A DNA stretch of 64,000 bases from Cotesia glomerata (GCF_020080835.1 NC_058160.1:9985515-10049514), one strand, 5' to 3'; counted from the first letter of the stretch, positions 12,048 through 36,921 are shown. Made by a program: numbers and translations. Notes: generated by a model not told the origin, from the letters alone.

Positions 12048-12737
12048 TGCATGTTAACTTATTATAACTTTTGAACGGCTAGACCGATTCGATTGCAGTT
12101 GGTGTCATTCGAAAGGTCTTCGCCAAACTTAGATTTCCTGTAAGTTGGAACTGATTCGGACCAGTAGATTTCGAGAAATCGCAAAAAAAGTGAAAAAAAA
12201 AGTTGTTTTTTTTTTTCATTTTTTTTAAATATCTCCGAATTGGCTGAACCGATCGACCTCAAAAACTAATCAGCTCTTAACCTTGAAAACTCGTATCGAT
12301 CGCCACCTTTACCAAGAGCTTCAGAATCGGTTGATGCGTTCGTGAGATATCGTAGTCGAAAAAAATCGAAAAAAGTGTTTTTTTGTAATAACTCCGAAAT
12401 TTTTTATCAGATCAATTTTTTTGTTCAGAATTATTTATAGAGCTCAAAAAACTACATCGATTGCCGTTAACCGCGTGCAAATCGGTTAATTCATTCAAAA
12501 TTTATAGCAGTTTGAAAATTTAAAAAATCGTGTTTTATCGAACTTTGATAAGATTTTTGAGCTCGAAAAGCTCAAAAGCATAGGAGAGCTATCTCTTTGA
12601 GCTCAGAGAGCTCAAAATAACACATAAGCTGTATTTTTGAGCTCGAAGACCAAGCAATTTTAAGCGCTTAGGTACGAAAAGTTGCAGGGATGGCCTTCAG
12701 TGTCAACTGTTTTCCTAATTTTTTTTCTCAGCGTAGG
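12048..12737 (+). mobile_element. 'ACTTCCCG' repeat family, copy 3 (5'-truncated)
   Basis: Matches copy 2 from the 'aacttttgaacggctagacc' block to the terminal 'gttgcagggatggccttcag' and T-rich end, including the GAGCTC palindromes at 12540-12660. Non-coding. Confidence 0.75.
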
Positions 12738-13474
12738 TTAACGAATTCTTATGGTAACAATACTGTTTGGCTCCTATAACTCTATGTCGTTGAGCTTTGA
12801 GAGCCCAACGTTATTTACCTCTCACAACTCTACAAGATCGTTCTAAGACTATAACAAATTTTAACAAATCTATAACGATTTAATATTGATAATTTAATAA
12901 ATAAATGCAGCAGAACAAATTTATATAGCAAATAATAATTATATATGACAAATAAGAAAAGTATTATAATAGAAATAAAATAATAATAAAACTTATATTA
13001 CAAATAAAAATTATCACAATTGAATAACTATAAATACAAAACCGTTCTAACGAAATTCAATTTGACAAAAAAAAATACCTATTTCCCTAAATAAATAAAC
13101 TGGAAACTTAATTGTCCTCATATATTTTTAATAATATGGATAAATAACAAAATAATTATGTTTGTCATTATAGAAGGTTATGAAATATATCAGCGCACTA
13201 TTGCAGCCACTATGCAACCACTATGTGCCACTATGTCAGCGCACTATGTCAGCGCACTATTGCAACCACTACTGCGCAACGTAGAGCGCTCCCAACTATA
13301 CCGTTTGTCTCTCAGAACAATCCCGTTGAGCTCTGAGAGCTCAACAACATTGAGTTATCAGACCTAAATAAAATTTTCTTACTGTAACTCTATAACAAAC
13401 AGTAAACTGTGTATAGTTATGATAACTTTACAATTTAGTTCCCAGAACGAAATTTTTTTTTCCGTGTATTATTA

Positions 13475-13887
13475 CTAGCAACCTTGCAGTCACTAGATGA
13501 CTGCCGTGACTTGTGAACTATAAATAAATGAAATTTCGCATTATTAAATAATGACTTTTGTTAAATTGCACTGTATTTTTTTAACTATTGACGTTTTAAA
13601 AGATATAAGCTCATCCCGATGTTACACTCATCAAAAGCTTTCATTTGAGTACCCACATACATTTTGATATATACGTATATATAAATCTTAATATTAAAAT
13701 AGAGATGAAATATATATGAAACCAATTTATTCGTGATGTGATTGGTTGAATATATCATAAGCATGAAAAAATATGCAAATTCCATAGTCAAGACTTTTTC
13801 AATAATACCAAATTTAACCATAAAAACCCATTTTATCATATAAATACACTGGCCACAAAATTTTGCTTATTCTCTTAATAATATAGA
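13475..13887 (-). mobile_element. Non-autonomous Helitron, copy a
   Basis: On the minus strand it begins A|TCTATATTATTAAGAGAAT. It ends with the hairpin CAGTCA-TCTAG-TGACTG, then CAAGGTTGCTAG|T: 5' TC, 3' hairpin plus CTAG, and insertion between A and T, the Helitron signature. It is 413 bp with no coding capacity, and begins 7 bp past the stop codon of gene A. Confidence 0.85.
13726..13731 (-). promoter_or_regulatory. Candidate polyadenylation signal of gene A, inside a Helitron
   Basis: First AATAAA on the minus strand downstream of the gene A stop codon, about 165 nt away, lying within the inserted Helitron. Functional use is inferred. Confidence 0.4.
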
Positions 13888-13893
13888 TTATTA

Positions 13894-16800
13894 TTATTTC
13901 ATGTTATATATCATCAAAGAGTTTCCAACAGGATTGTCCGTAGCTTGATGAACATTAAGACTATTAGATTCAGTGTCGGTGTTGTATTCGTGGTACTTGG
14001 AGTTGTATTTGCCCCAGGCCATGTCTATCAGTGAAAATGAGCATCCTGAGAACCTGGACTCGCAACTGGCGCCCTCAAACCCAGCTCGGTGTGCTTCCGT
14101 GTATATGTGATGTTCTTTGGGTTCATGAGACAAGACCGCTCGTTTCAAAGGCATCCTGCAATTCAGAATAGCTTCAATAACCTTCCCCTTCTAGTTACTC
14201 TTACTCGTCTTCCATCAAACAATTCCAAATCTCGGAGCTAAATTTCTGAACAGTAAATAAACAACCCTCTGTAGTATTCTCTATTGTAAATCTCAGATCT
14301 CACTCAGAAATTAAGAACTTAATCCACCGGACGATTACACCGAAAATCGATCGAGATTGGCAACGCCTTGGCGCCATAAACAACCGAGTTTCCAAATGGC
14401 AGCCATTTTTAACTCCTCGACGCTCGACTTAGTCTTAAGCAGTAAAAAGCTGGCTGTTCCCCGGAGAATATTTTCCCGATTGAATCGTTATTTGGTGTAC
14501 TAACTCCCTGGTGTACTAACTATATTGATACTGTGGATCTCTCTCTTGGTCGTAATGTTCTCTGTCTGTCTGTCTATTGAGTAACATTGTAGCATTTTAT
14601 CTTCTTTTACCTCTCAAAGAGGAAAACCCTAACTCTAACCCGAACCCTTTGGCGGCTAACCTTCTCAATGTCATTTATCTTTATGGGAATAACTAAAGAG
14701 AAATTCTTACGAGAAAACTATCCTCATCATTTCCTCCAGCAGAGTATTCCCCTTAGGCATCAAAGTCTGAGCAGCTTCACACAAGGCTCGAAGGATGCAA
14801 GTACGCCCATTGTAACCCATTCTGTAATTGAAATAAAAATTTTAAAAATATTGTAACTTTAAATTGAAAGATATTTTTGGAAAAATTCAAAAATATTTTT
14901 TTATTCTAAAAATAAATTAATCAATACTGTAAATGCTCAGCTGGATAACAACAATTTTCTCTTGTTAAGTTCTTCTCTGTTTTCCGGGATAAAAATAAAA
15001 TGGATCTCGAAGACGTTTCGGATTAATTAAAAGGCATTAACTGCATTGTTTAGTAATGGATTTTTTTTTTTTTAACGTTTAGCCGGATCTTTTTTTTCAA
15101 GCTTGTCGTCCATCTTCCTTTTAACGTTGGTCGCGAAGCGACCGAGACGAGCGTTTATCGACTTTTTTTATTCTATTTTCATGCGCGTTTCAATTACCCG
15201 GACAACGGGAATGACATCCGACCGCTGGTTCTTTCCATTGTCAATGTGGTTAGACGGTTAAAAATATAAAATAGAAATAAAAATAATAATAATAAAAATA
15301 GTTTTGTAGTAATAGCAATAAAAAAATAAAACTATTGAGAAACATTTAAAATGAGTTTTAATATAACAAACAAACAAACAAGTGGATCATTTAAAAGTTT
15401 AGAATTTTTATTTCCACTTTATTTGTTAAAACTTTAAACGATATTTTTATAATATTCAAATAAATTTTGATAGTGTTTTTCCAGAAAAAATTTTCTAATA
15501 TATTAAATTTTTGGACGCAAGACTCAAAGACAAAATATTTTTTTATTTTAAATTCATTCCAGGTTAATTGTTTGTTCATTTTAAATCTTGTAAATTTTTT
15601 TTATATTTTTAAAGAATGAATTAAAAGAGATTGAGGTCAAGCAATATTTTTAATAAATGAAAAAAAAAATATTTTTTATTTTTATTTTTTAACCTCATCC
15701 ACTTACTAACTTGCTCGGTTATAAAGTTAGAATTCGACAGGTACTGGCACGTAATTTGGCCGGTATCTCAGTTCTTTTGATGAACCAAAGATGCTGGCAA
15801 TGCAAAAAAATTTTCAATAAAAACAAAAATAAATACGAAACCGCAGGACATTTCTAATGACGAGAGATATTTATTGAGATAAGATTGAATAATATTTTAT
15901 TTACTTTTCATGAATATTTATAAAATATTGAGATGGATCTGCTATTGAATATTCTGAGTTTCAGGATGATCAAGACTAATAGCATTCCTTTGAATTTAAA
16001 TATCCTTATACTATAAAAATATTATCAGCTAAGGAATATATACATATATTTATAGGATCTGAATGTTTCTTAACAGGATATTAGAGCGGTGTGCATCGGA
16101 ATCGATACTTAACAGAAGTTTCTCCAATGTTAACTTTATAATTAAACGGTAAAAAAATACTCACGCGTCTATAATGACCTCGAGTTTGTTATAAAGTTCC
16201 CGCCGATGTCGTCGTTTAAAGTAGTCGTAATCCGATTTCCGATAGTGGATCTTCCCGATCTTGCTCTTGCCGATGGGTTCTTTATTTTTATAGTTCTTTT
16301 TAAAATTGTCAACTGCATTGTTGCCGTAAGTTCCCTTATTCGGATTTCCGTAGCGAATCGAATCAGAATTTCCATTGAGAATCCATTGATCTGTCTCGAG
16401 CAACGCAGGATGACGGTGCTTTATTGAATCACCCGGTCGACGATCCTGACGGCGAATTTCCAGCAACGGATCCAATGACGGTTTGCTTTCGTTTGGAAGA
16501 TCGTAAGATATTCCCCAATTCAAACCCTCGGTAAATATATTGTCGGGCGTCAGTGTGTGGATCGTCATGCACAGTGCAATCTATCCAACGAAAACAACAA
16601 CAATAATATTTCCAAAAGTAAGGATTTAGTACAGAATATTAAACTGATTTAGTAGCAAAATTTTTAGTCATTTATTTGGGAGAATAAAATATTTCTTACC
16701 CATCAATATTATTTTTTACAGTTTAATAAAATATTTTTTATTCTAAATAAATTATATTAATATAAACAAAGCCTTATTATATCAAAATAAATATTTGTTT

Positions 16801-17688
16801 CCACCAAATAATATTTAGAAGTAGTTACTTAATATTTCTTTGGTAAGTATTGTCGGTAGATGGCTCTGCTTTAACTCCAATGTGATACATAACCTATTCA
16901 CTGACTTAAATTATTTTATTCAGCTCGATTTTGGGAGATTTATCAAACCTTTGAAAACACACATACTCTTAAATGGCTTGTGTCATTTTTCAGTGGAGTT
17001 TAGTTTAAATTTTTCAATTTGTCTATTATTGATATGTTAAAAACTTGTTTAATTTTATAAATGTCTCAAATAAAAAATAATAATTTAATGAGATTATTTT
17101 CTTTACAATACCTTATATTTTTACTTAAAATTATTTATTTTAATTATTTTGATTTATTTTGAGTAAAAAATTTAGATTATACGCTAAAATTAGTTAAAAA
17201 ATTAATTTCTTTAATACCAATAAACGATTTATTAAGTAGCAATAAATAATTTATTAAATACTACTAAATATTTATTTGATGGAAATAAATGGGCTTTAAT
17301 AAATAATTTAGTAACTATTAATAAGTCTTATTAAATAGAACCAAATCCTTCTATGCAAAAAATTATTTTATTTTAATTTAATAAATCATTAACAAAAAAT
17401 TAGAGTGCAGTTCATCGGAGATAAGGAAAAAGTATAAAGACAGAGATGAGAGACGGAATATAATTGATTGAGTGGGACAACGGTTTGACGTGACCTGAAC
17501 TAATCACAATTGGTCGTATAGCGGAAGAAAATAAAATCACTTACGGAGAAGCTCGAGCCTTCCGGAAAAACTACGTAACGTTTTCTTCTGGACAGAGATC
17601 TCTCGTCGGTGTCCGCCGGACTCATTGTATACAGAAGGATATACAACACCAGGATATATAGCGTCAATCCCCGGTGGCCCTTCCACAT
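13894..17688 (-). CDS. DM4/DM12 family secreted protein, gene A (4 exons, 310 aa)
   Basis: Exons on the minus strand: 17688-17545, 16580-16165, 14821-14711, 14155-13894, all bounded by GT/AG with phases 0, 2, 2; the joined frame is open to TAA. Exon 1 gives a hydrophobic signal segment (LTLYILVLYILLYT), a basic cluster SRRKR and the family block YVVFPEGSS. Exon 2 has EGLNWGISYDLPNE and a second basic cluster KRRHRRELY before the C-terminal domain. Exon 3 carries MGYNGRTCILRALCEAA. Exon 4 has the two-cysteine motif CESRFSGC and an unusually long acidic/Asn-rich tail. It is longer than its neighbours because exon 2 is 416 nt. Family function is unknown; secretion is inferred. The 5' UTR and promoter are not resolved. 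Confidence 0.9.
16619..17354. mobile_element. TIR element 'GATAGAAGGATTTA', uninterrupted copy
   Basis: Starts 'aaggatttagtacagaatat' and ends 'aaatccttctat', inside intron 1 of gene A, only about 39 bp from the exon 2 acceptor. It lacks transposase. It is the reference copy for interpreting the shattered one at 37402-50390: all its segments are found there in order. Confidence 0.75.
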
Positions 17689-20115
17689 CCCTGTCTCCGT
17701 TTTATATCTTTAATTCTTTTTTTGTCCTGTTAAATTACGTCCTTTCTTCCTTTTTTCTGATCCACCAGCAGAGAAAGCTCTCTTAAAAAACGTTGCACTT
17801 ATTATTACAAAAGACATTACATCGCAGCAGACCGAGAGGGTGAAACAAAAAAATGATAATCCATTAAAACTTTTGTATTCCTTTGGTCGGAAAGTAAAGA
17901 ATGGGTTGAGTAATAAATGTAATATTTGCAGAGTATACTGAGATGGATGTTGCTCTGTACATTGTTGTTACGTTGATGTATTTATAGTTTATTATTTAAA
18001 AGAAGCGATAAAATAAGTGAAACGGGATTAAAATTGATGGGAGCCATTGTATTAGTGTCCCGTGGCATAATAATAAGAGTCCAGAATGAATGAGTAAAGT
18101 AAAGTATATTTCAGTGTGCCGTACGGCGTGCGGCGTACGCCCGCATCACAGTAGATGGAACTTCCTGCGGTAGACGGAAGATCGATCCCTCGGAGGGGTG
18201 GAGAAGGGGCGCGAGCCTGGAAATATCTCGTAACTCACTTCGGTAAGCTCTTTAGGAAACAGGAAATTGTTAGTTGGTAGAGTGAAACTGGCGAGAAAAT
18301 GATCGATAGACATGACTACAACGATACTCCACTCTTTAATGTCCGGAGTGGAGGTCAACTCTCTACAACTATCTCGGCAATCTAGACAAACTTTATTTTC
18401 TTTCATCCTCTTTTCCTAATTTAAGCTTTTTTTAATAACTACATTCCTTAAAGCGACATTATTTTATTTTTTGGTATTAAAATAATTTCAGCTAATGTAA
18501 GAGTTTAATTTTTCAATGAAAAAGTTTTAATAATAATTTTTAATAAGAAACAGAAAAGCTTTTTTTAATAATTTGATTTATCCAATCTTTAAAGCTGTTA
18601 AAAAATTTTTAATTGCATCAATTATAATTTACATAAAAGTTATAACTTTTTATTCGAAAACTTTAGGGGTTTAATAAAATAGTTATGAAAAGAAAATTAA
18701 TAAAATTAATCGTTCACGGGATGATAACTATATTAATTAATATTTTTATAGCTTTATATATATATACATATATTTTTATGCATAAAGTGTATAATAAAAA
18801 AAAAAAAAAAAAAAAATAATGATAGAATAGTTAAATATTTAAAATGAATATGCATAGAGAAATAAAACACGGAGAAGTTTACGCTTTAAATTAAATTTAT
18901 ATAATAAATTAAACAATAGAGATATGAGGGACTTACCTGTAACGTGTAAAAATTAATATTGCCGAGTTTAAAAATTACGTGTTTTAGTTATTGTTTATTT
19001 TTTTTTTACCTCGAGAATATAACAGCGTGATAAAACAAGTACGTTGTGGTTAATGTTCAACACACGACACATTAACATCTATCTGTGGTATTTCTCTACT
19101 CCAGTCACCACTTGTTCACGCAACGCTCCTACACGTCATATTCTCAGTTATTTGCTAAACAATTAACTCTTCGCGAGATCTTGTATGTTCACTTAAATAT
19201 TAAATGGCTAAATTTGGATTTCAAAATACTATCCTCTTGTCGTAATAACCCATTAATTTTAATTTAAACTCAAATTGCCCGAGTAATTACAACTGGACTA
19301 GAAAAAAAGAAATATTTAATAAATTCTGCTTCTCTCCATTACTATTAAATTAATCCCAACGACTTGGTAAGTCAGGAATTATTAAACCACCACGTTACAC
19401 CTTTCATGGGCGCCATACACAATTACCCCCACCTTGAACAGTTGACACGACTCTATTGGCTAATGTTAACCAATCAGCCTCGTACGGTAGCCGTAGAGCG
19501 GCGGTGGTGAGGGTAAGCCGGTATCAATTCAACTGGTGAACCGTGAGGATATTTAAGACGCTCTAAAAATTATTTAAGGTCAAAAAATAAAATAATAACC
19601 CTGGTGGTGATAAAATACCGAAACTCTATGATTATTTTTCTACTCGTAAATTCCAGCTAGGGCGTGGACTTTATTTCCGTTTTATAATCCAATTGTATCG
19701 ATGACAACTTTATTTCCACTATTAGCATAATTCAGTCGGTTGTACTGAAACTCGGGAGTGCCAATGCTATTTACTGGTAGTTATATGTCCATAAAAAAAA
19801 GAGAAAAAAACTAATTTAAAGTAATTCAAGTGAAGAAAACGTCTTTTGTATTATTCTTGCCAAGAGTCGTGGTCATGAGGGAGTACCCTGGAACCGCGAG
19901 CGCGATGTTACCATTTCCCTATTGTCCTGGCCGGTGGTTAACCGTAAATCCCATGTGACTAAAACCTCGACCCAATTTTAAAACTCTTTTTATTTTTTTT
20001 ACTCCACTGAGAATACAATACCTTTCAACTTCAACTATTATTTTTCTCCCATCACTTATTATTTATTACTCTGTACATATTGATATTTTATTCCGAAAAT
20101 TCAGCATCATTATTC
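17689..20115. other. Intergenic region between genes A and B
   Basis: Contains the gene A upstream region and the gene B 3' flank. A GC-richer patch at 18.1-18.4 kb has an 86-codon minus-strand frame without recognisable domains, and 18801-18820 is an A run. I see no supportable gene. Confidence 0.5.
20087..20092 (-). promoter_or_regulatory. Candidate polyadenylation signal of gene B
   Basis: AATAAA on the minus strand about 25 nt past the gene B stop codon. Confidence 0.5.
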
Positions 20116-23100
20116 CTAAAAATTATTCACTAACAACTCCAATAAAGATATCGGACACTGATACGCTTTATGACAGTCATTCATTGATTGATACGCAATG
20201 TCATATAAATCTGGATTTTCTTCATCTTCTTCGTGGCTGGAAAGAGAAGTTGAAGAAAAAAAAATACTATCGATTGTCTCCGATATCTGACGTAAACTAA
20301 GAATACATATATATGTATTACCTCAATATGACACGCAATAAATCATCCAGGAATGAAATCCCGGGTGGTTGTAAGAAAATTTTCGATTCACATATTGTCC
20401 TCAGTATGCAATTCTTGCCAGGGAACCCGAGTCTGTAAAAAAAGGTCACTATGATTTATATCTCCATTTATATAAATATCTTTTTTGGATACTTATTAAC
20501 GTCAACATTATTTAACTTTTTCCTCTGAGCTGTTACTATATAACAGATAAAACTACGGGTAAAAATAAATATTTCTGTTAATTGAGTTTTATCATTCTTT
20601 TGGCTATGAATTTCACTCTGACAGGTTTATTTTCCCTTTGATGTAAAATTTCCGCACCGAACAATCATGTAATAAACTTCTTGCTTTGTTTCAATTGATA
20701 AACCAGAGTAAATTCGTTAAATCCTATACAATTCCCAGCACATTTTCCCAATTTTACAATATATATCTCCACATAAATTGTGACATTATTGTTAAATACT
20801 TTGGTTTACACGATAGATAAATTTCGATAGTACACGGAGAAAAATTAATAATAGTATTTACTATACGAAAATATTAACTCCTACTATCTGGAATGGTAAT
20901 AAAATTAATTAGTCCCAAAATAATAGGTGTTATCATTGATAATTGTACTAGTTACTATTAATAATGTTAACGATTACTATCGAAAATGATAATTGTAATT
21001 ATTAAAAATTATAACTGCTATAATCGAAGATGGTATCTGTAACCATCTTAGATTGTAAAAATTCTGAAAGAAAAAATAATATAAATTTATTTAATTTAAT
21101 TCTTTATTTGCATCCATATTTTAGTTATGAACATTTTTTCCTTTAAAATATTAAAACAAATAATAACACAATCGTTTAAATCCATATATGATAAAAATTT
21201 CCAAATATTAGAGCTGTTATTGATTATTTTGAATGGTTGACTATGATTATCAAAATAGCAATCATCCAAGATTTGGGTTACTAAAAAAGTTTTATTATTA
21301 TCAATTATTAATATTTTTTCACAAGATAAAATAATGAAACATCATTTGATGGTTCCATTATAATTGAATTAATTGTAATCCTATCATCTATATTATTAAG
21401 AGAATATCATTAACAGAAAATATTCTATCTCTAAATTCATAATTAATAAATGACCTTATATCTTGTGAATTATTGACATTTTTACAGATATAAGCTCACT
21501 CCGACATTATACTCATTGAGACCTTTCATTTGAGTACCCATATCAATTTTTCATAAATTTATATATATATATTATATATATGTATATATGAAAAATATAT
21601 AAAAATTCATGTGGGTACTCAAATAAAAGCTCTTGATAAGTGTAACATCGGAATGAGCTTATATCTTTAAAAATGTCAATAGTTAAGAAAGTAAAGTACA
21701 CTTTAACGAAAATCATTATACAATTAAGCAAAATTTTATTTATTATAGTTCGCAATTCTTGGCAGTTACATAGGGACTGCAGGTTGCTAGTTTTGATAAT
21801 TTGTGCATTGAATTTCTTCAACAGAATGTATACCTTAAACAGGTCAATGAGTTTATTTCATCTGCTAGCTTTAAGAATATCATTTAATTCAATGCAGAAG
21901 AAAAATTACATGTAGTCAAGCTGATTCGGTGCATTTCAAAATACGATACCATCAACTGGAGCAAAGAGTATGCTCTCTTTAATTGAAATTGTTACAGGGA
22001 AAATTTTAATTTAAATAAATAGATAATTATGATTAATAATTAGTTTAAAGCTTTTTTGTATTCAAAATTTTTTTTTAAATCTTAGATTTTTTGAAAATTA
22101 TGTTTTTTAAAAATTTTTTGTAAGATTAAAATTTTTTTTTGAAATTTGAATTTTATTGAAAATTTTGATTTCTTTGGGAATTTCAAATTTTTTTTGAAAA
22201 ATTTGGCGTTGAAACTTGTTTTAGACAAATAAAAATTTAAATATACATTCAATCCGAATTTAATCCCGATTTTTTGTGTACTACACTGCGCTACAACTGC
22301 TTTTAGTTCATTCAGAAATGCATCCACACTAACGCAAATTTTTAATTTTTTAAATATTTTTTACTAGCTTAGATAGTAGCTATTATTATTACTGATGGTA
22401 ACTGTAACCATTAGGTTATATTAGGAATTACGATTTTGATAATAGTAGTAACTAGTTAAAATATAATAGCTATTATTACTGATTACCATAATAATAGTAG
22501 TAGTTACCATCAGGATGGTAACTACTACAATTCAGATGGTTTACATAATTATTTAAATAATATTTACTACTATCGAATTCAGTTGATAGATTTTACCATA
22601 ACTAGATAGTAAACTCTACTATAAAATTTTCTCCGTGTAGTAATACTAATTTTATAGTGTTGATGCTTGCCAAGACCTTTTTATTTAATTACCACTATAA
22701 TTCATAATTAATCAATGACTGTGTTATTAATTATCCTCGAGAAATTTTGTTTAAAATAAAAAGCTCTTGGGAAAAATAATTAATAATAAAATTACCTTTG
22801 GAGAGCTAGTTCAAAAGTGTTGTAAAAATCTCGTTTGTGTCGACGTAGCTTGTGGTTTGATTTTTTTCGGATTATTTTTTTCTCAGAGGAAATTTCATCG
22901 GAAGGGATGGGCCAGATTATGTCAAACTCGAGATCAAGATTCCAATTGGTCGGCTCTTTGACTTGGATTGATTTCAGTCCTATTACGGTGATCTAGAAGT
23001 TGAAGGTATATAATGTTAGCTCTAATGAGAGTAATAATAAAGCTGATGGGTGTAATTAATGTGAGGTTGTAAGTATAATGATAGTTTGGTTTTAGCGGTA

Positions 23101-23317
23101 GATAAAGATTTAGTGTGATTTAGCTTACCACGAATGTGGTGCTCTTGGGAAACACCAGGTGTCGTCTTTTGCGATGTAGTAGTTTAGTAAAGTTAGGTTC
23201 AGTTCCAGTTCTAGTTCCAGGTGTCATAGTATCCAGAGGACACTCTGAGTTAGCAAGAGTCAACTGCAGAATCTCAAGAACACTTTGGATGATGAGGAAC
23301 GAATGTTTAACTCTCAT
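20116..23317 (-). CDS. DM4/DM12 family secreted protein, gene B (4 exons, 205 aa)
   Basis: Exons: 23317-23129, 22992-22796, 20432-20322, 20236-20116, GT/AG, phases 0, 2, 2. Exon 1 has a hydrophobic N-terminus (HSFLIIQSVLEILQLTLA), then HRKRRHLVFPKSTTF, a degenerate version of the family 'RRYLxFPxGS' block. Exon 2 has EPTNWNLDLEFDIIWPIP and a basic cluster KLRRHKRDFY. Exon 3 encodes LGFPGKNCILRTICESK, and exon 4 the acidic start HEEDEENPDLYDIAYQSM plus CHKAYQC. Middle exon and tail lengths are typical of the family. Intron 2 (2.36 kb) holds a TIR element with a Helitron in it. Function unknown. Confidence 0.88.
20833..22637. mobile_element. TIR element with CACGGAGAAAA ends, TA target site
   Basis: Left 'TA|CACGGAGAAAAATTAATAA' and right 'TTTTCTCCGTG|TA' are inverted. 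Subterminal blocks rich in 'tagtaac/tactat' are also inverted (20860-21040 against 22380-22620). Lies in intron 2 of gene B, has no transposase frame, and is interrupted by a Helitron at 21387-21790. Confidence 0.7.
21387..21790 (+). mobile_element. Non-autonomous Helitron, copy b
   Basis: A|TCTATATTATTAAGAGAATA start and 'ggcagttacatagggactgc' hairpin followed by AGGTTGCTAG|T. The interior is a large palindrome: 'gatataagctcactccgaca' near 21490 is repeated inverted near 21645. About 404 bp. Confidence 0.8.
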
Positions 23318-23611
23318 GACAAGCTATTTCTACGTGAAAAAATAAAATCTAAACTTTTTTTTCGAGTCTTGGCTCGATAATACTCTGAAGAAGGTAAAAC
23401 AACTGCTGAATTCAAGAGAAGTTACTCAGATGAAAGTATGAAAGAGTCTTTTGGTGGATATGAAAACTCGTTCGACACCCGTTACTACCAGAACCAGAAC
23501 CAGAGCCAGAGCTGACAGATTGTTTGACGTAAGAGTTATCGGAGTTCCAGACACATCATCAGTACTAACGCAAGTCAAGTGTTATATCCGTCTAGTTTTT
23601 TTTTATCAAAA

Positions 23612-24608
23612 TCTATATTATTAAGAGAATGAGAAAAATTTTGTTTTCAGGATAGTCATATGATAAAATCGGTTTTTTAAAATGAAATTTAGTGTCATTG
23701 CAAAGATCTTGACTTGAATTTGTGCCTTTTCAAGGTTTCATTTCATTCTCACCGATATTTGATTTATTATGATAAGTATATAAGCTGCATTCGAAAATGC
23801 TCTATCTCTAGATACATAATTAAGAAATGACCTTGTATCTTGTCAACTATTGAAATTTTTAAAGATATAAGCTCACCTCGATGTTACACTCATCGAGACC
23901 TTTCATTTGAGTACCCACATCAATTTTTCATATATTCTATACAGGGCGTCCCAAAAGTCACGGACGCCATTGTAGCATCTGATGAAAACAATAATTCTGA
24001 GACGAAAAGTCCTTAGCCATTTTTCAATTAACCGCATAGATAATTAATTATTAATTAAAAATAACGTCTCTTTATTTGTTAGAGAGAGAGAGCGCCAGTG
24101 TCCAGTAAAGTATGTGCCAAACAAAGACACAACTAACTGTATGACTAACTAGCTAACGTAGTCACACATATTTACTTACACATTCACACGTGCAAGCGTC
24201 TTCGTTGGAACGCACTTGACTTGACACTAGTTCTCTCTCTCTAACGCATAAAAGGACGTTATTTTAATTAATAATTAATTATCTATGCGTCTGATTAAAA
24301 AATGGCTAAGGACTTTTCGTCTCAGAATTATTTTGTTTATCAGATGCTACAATGGCGTCCGTTACTTCTGGGACACTCTGTATATATTATATATATGAAT
24401 ATATGAAAAATATATCACAATGTATGTGGGTAATCAAATGAAAGCTCTTAATGAGTGTAACATCGGGATGAAATTATATATTTAAAAACGTGAATAGTTA
24501 AAAAAAGTACAGTGCAATTTAACAAAAGTCATTATTTAATAAAGCAAAATTTTATTTATTTATAGCTCACAAGTCACGGCAGTCACATAGTGACTGCAAG
24601 GTTGCTAG
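23612..24608 (+). mobile_element. Non-autonomous Helitron, copy c, carrying a MITE
   Basis: A|TCTATATTATTAAGAGAATG start; 3' hairpin 'gcagtcacatagtgactgc' then AAGGTTGCTAG|T. At its AT-rich centre it carries the whole CAGGGCGTCCC MITE (23942-24380). Confidence 0.82.
23942..24380. mobile_element. MITE with CAGGGYGTCCC termini, copy 2
   Basis: TA|CAGGGCGTCCCAAAAGTCAC ... GGACACTCTG|TA. It is nearly complete, with inverted subterminal 'gacgccattgtagcatctga', 439 bp, and nested in Helitron c. Confidence 0.8.
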
Positions 24609-25703
24609 TTATTATTATTCTGCAATCATCGAAAAAAAATTTTTCTATCAAATTTTCATTATTACACTTTTTCATATCCTGAAAGTTGATAAAATAATTT
24701 TTTATCAGGAAATAAAAACATAACTTTATTGGAAATCCCGGAGAAAAAAATGTTTTTATCAGTGAGACTCTTCTTTTATCATAAATCACAATCTGAAAAG
24801 CCACGGGGGAAAAAAATAATCTAATCACAAAACAATGTATTGAATATATCTAAAAATATAAAATCCATAAAAGCTCGTGATAAAATAATATCATTTTTCA
24901 TCAGTTAATTTTTTCTCATCACTTTTAATCTGACAAATAAATGCGCTACAAAATAAAGAAAGTCAACCAAAAAATCAACTTTTAGCAGAATTTTTTTCTT
25001 TATTTATTATTATTATTATACACACGCTGTATAGTTTTATAAAAACGTTTAGCCTTTTAGTTTTTATTCATCTCTCTGTTGCTATGTATATATTTGTACA
25101 GTGCACATATATGAGAACATATGAAGGATGTTGTTAGTATACGACGATGAACTGCGACACTGGCTCGTCGGCAGGAAATTACACTCCTGCATTTGTATAA
25201 ATATAAATAGAAGTACATACTCGTGATATCTAAAGTTTTAATCCTAGATGACGTTTTCCTTGTTCCCGGTGACATTCATACGTATATTTTAATACTTCAA
25301 CATATGTAAATAATATTTTTATTCCTCTCTGAGCCATAAAAAATAAATTTGTCATAAAGTTATACGCAAATAATAATAATAAGAAGAAAATTAATAATAT
25401 AAAGCATGTTAGCGTATACAAAATGTTTATTAATGTAAATTTCAATAAAGAAAAAAATATAATAAATTTAAGTAAAAATGATAGAGTAGGTATGCGGTTA
25501 TTAATAAAATTCCACGGGGTTGTTTTCATCCTCGTCATTTTAATACTATCTTTCTCAGTTACTTTCCCTCGAGTAGCGCTGTAAGCGTCTCATAAATTTA
25601 TCACTACCAAGTTCAGTCCTCGGTGAATTTAACCGTTATCGATGTTAAAATATCGCTTAACCCCACGAGAAAAACTTATCTCGTTATTTCTTGTTACTTT
25701 TTC

Positions 25704-25714
25704 TTTATTTTATT
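25704..25714 (-). promoter_or_regulatory. Candidate polyadenylation signal of gene C
   Basis: Overlapping AATAAA motifs (AATAAAATAAAG) on the minus strand about 55-65 nt past the gene C stop codon. Confidence 0.5.
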
Positions 25715-25767
25715 TCTTCTTTTCTTTCTTCATCTCTTTTTTATTTTCTTCAGTCCGTAATTATATA

Positions 25768-36921
<11,154 letters not shown>

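Larger units (their letters stand above)
23318..25767. other. Intergenic region between genes B and C
   Basis: Apart from the Helitron at 23612-24608 with its embedded MITE, the sequence is AT-rich without a supportable gene. Confidence 0.55.

Noticed and set aside
13160..13300. Short repeats of 'cagcgcactatg' as a possible satellite or CRISPR-like array
   Set aside because: Only a few irregular units without spacers of constant length; eukaryotic context.
18146..18406. 86-codon minus-strand frame in a GC-richer patch
   Set aside because: No domain, signal peptide or splice support; may be upstream flank of gene A.
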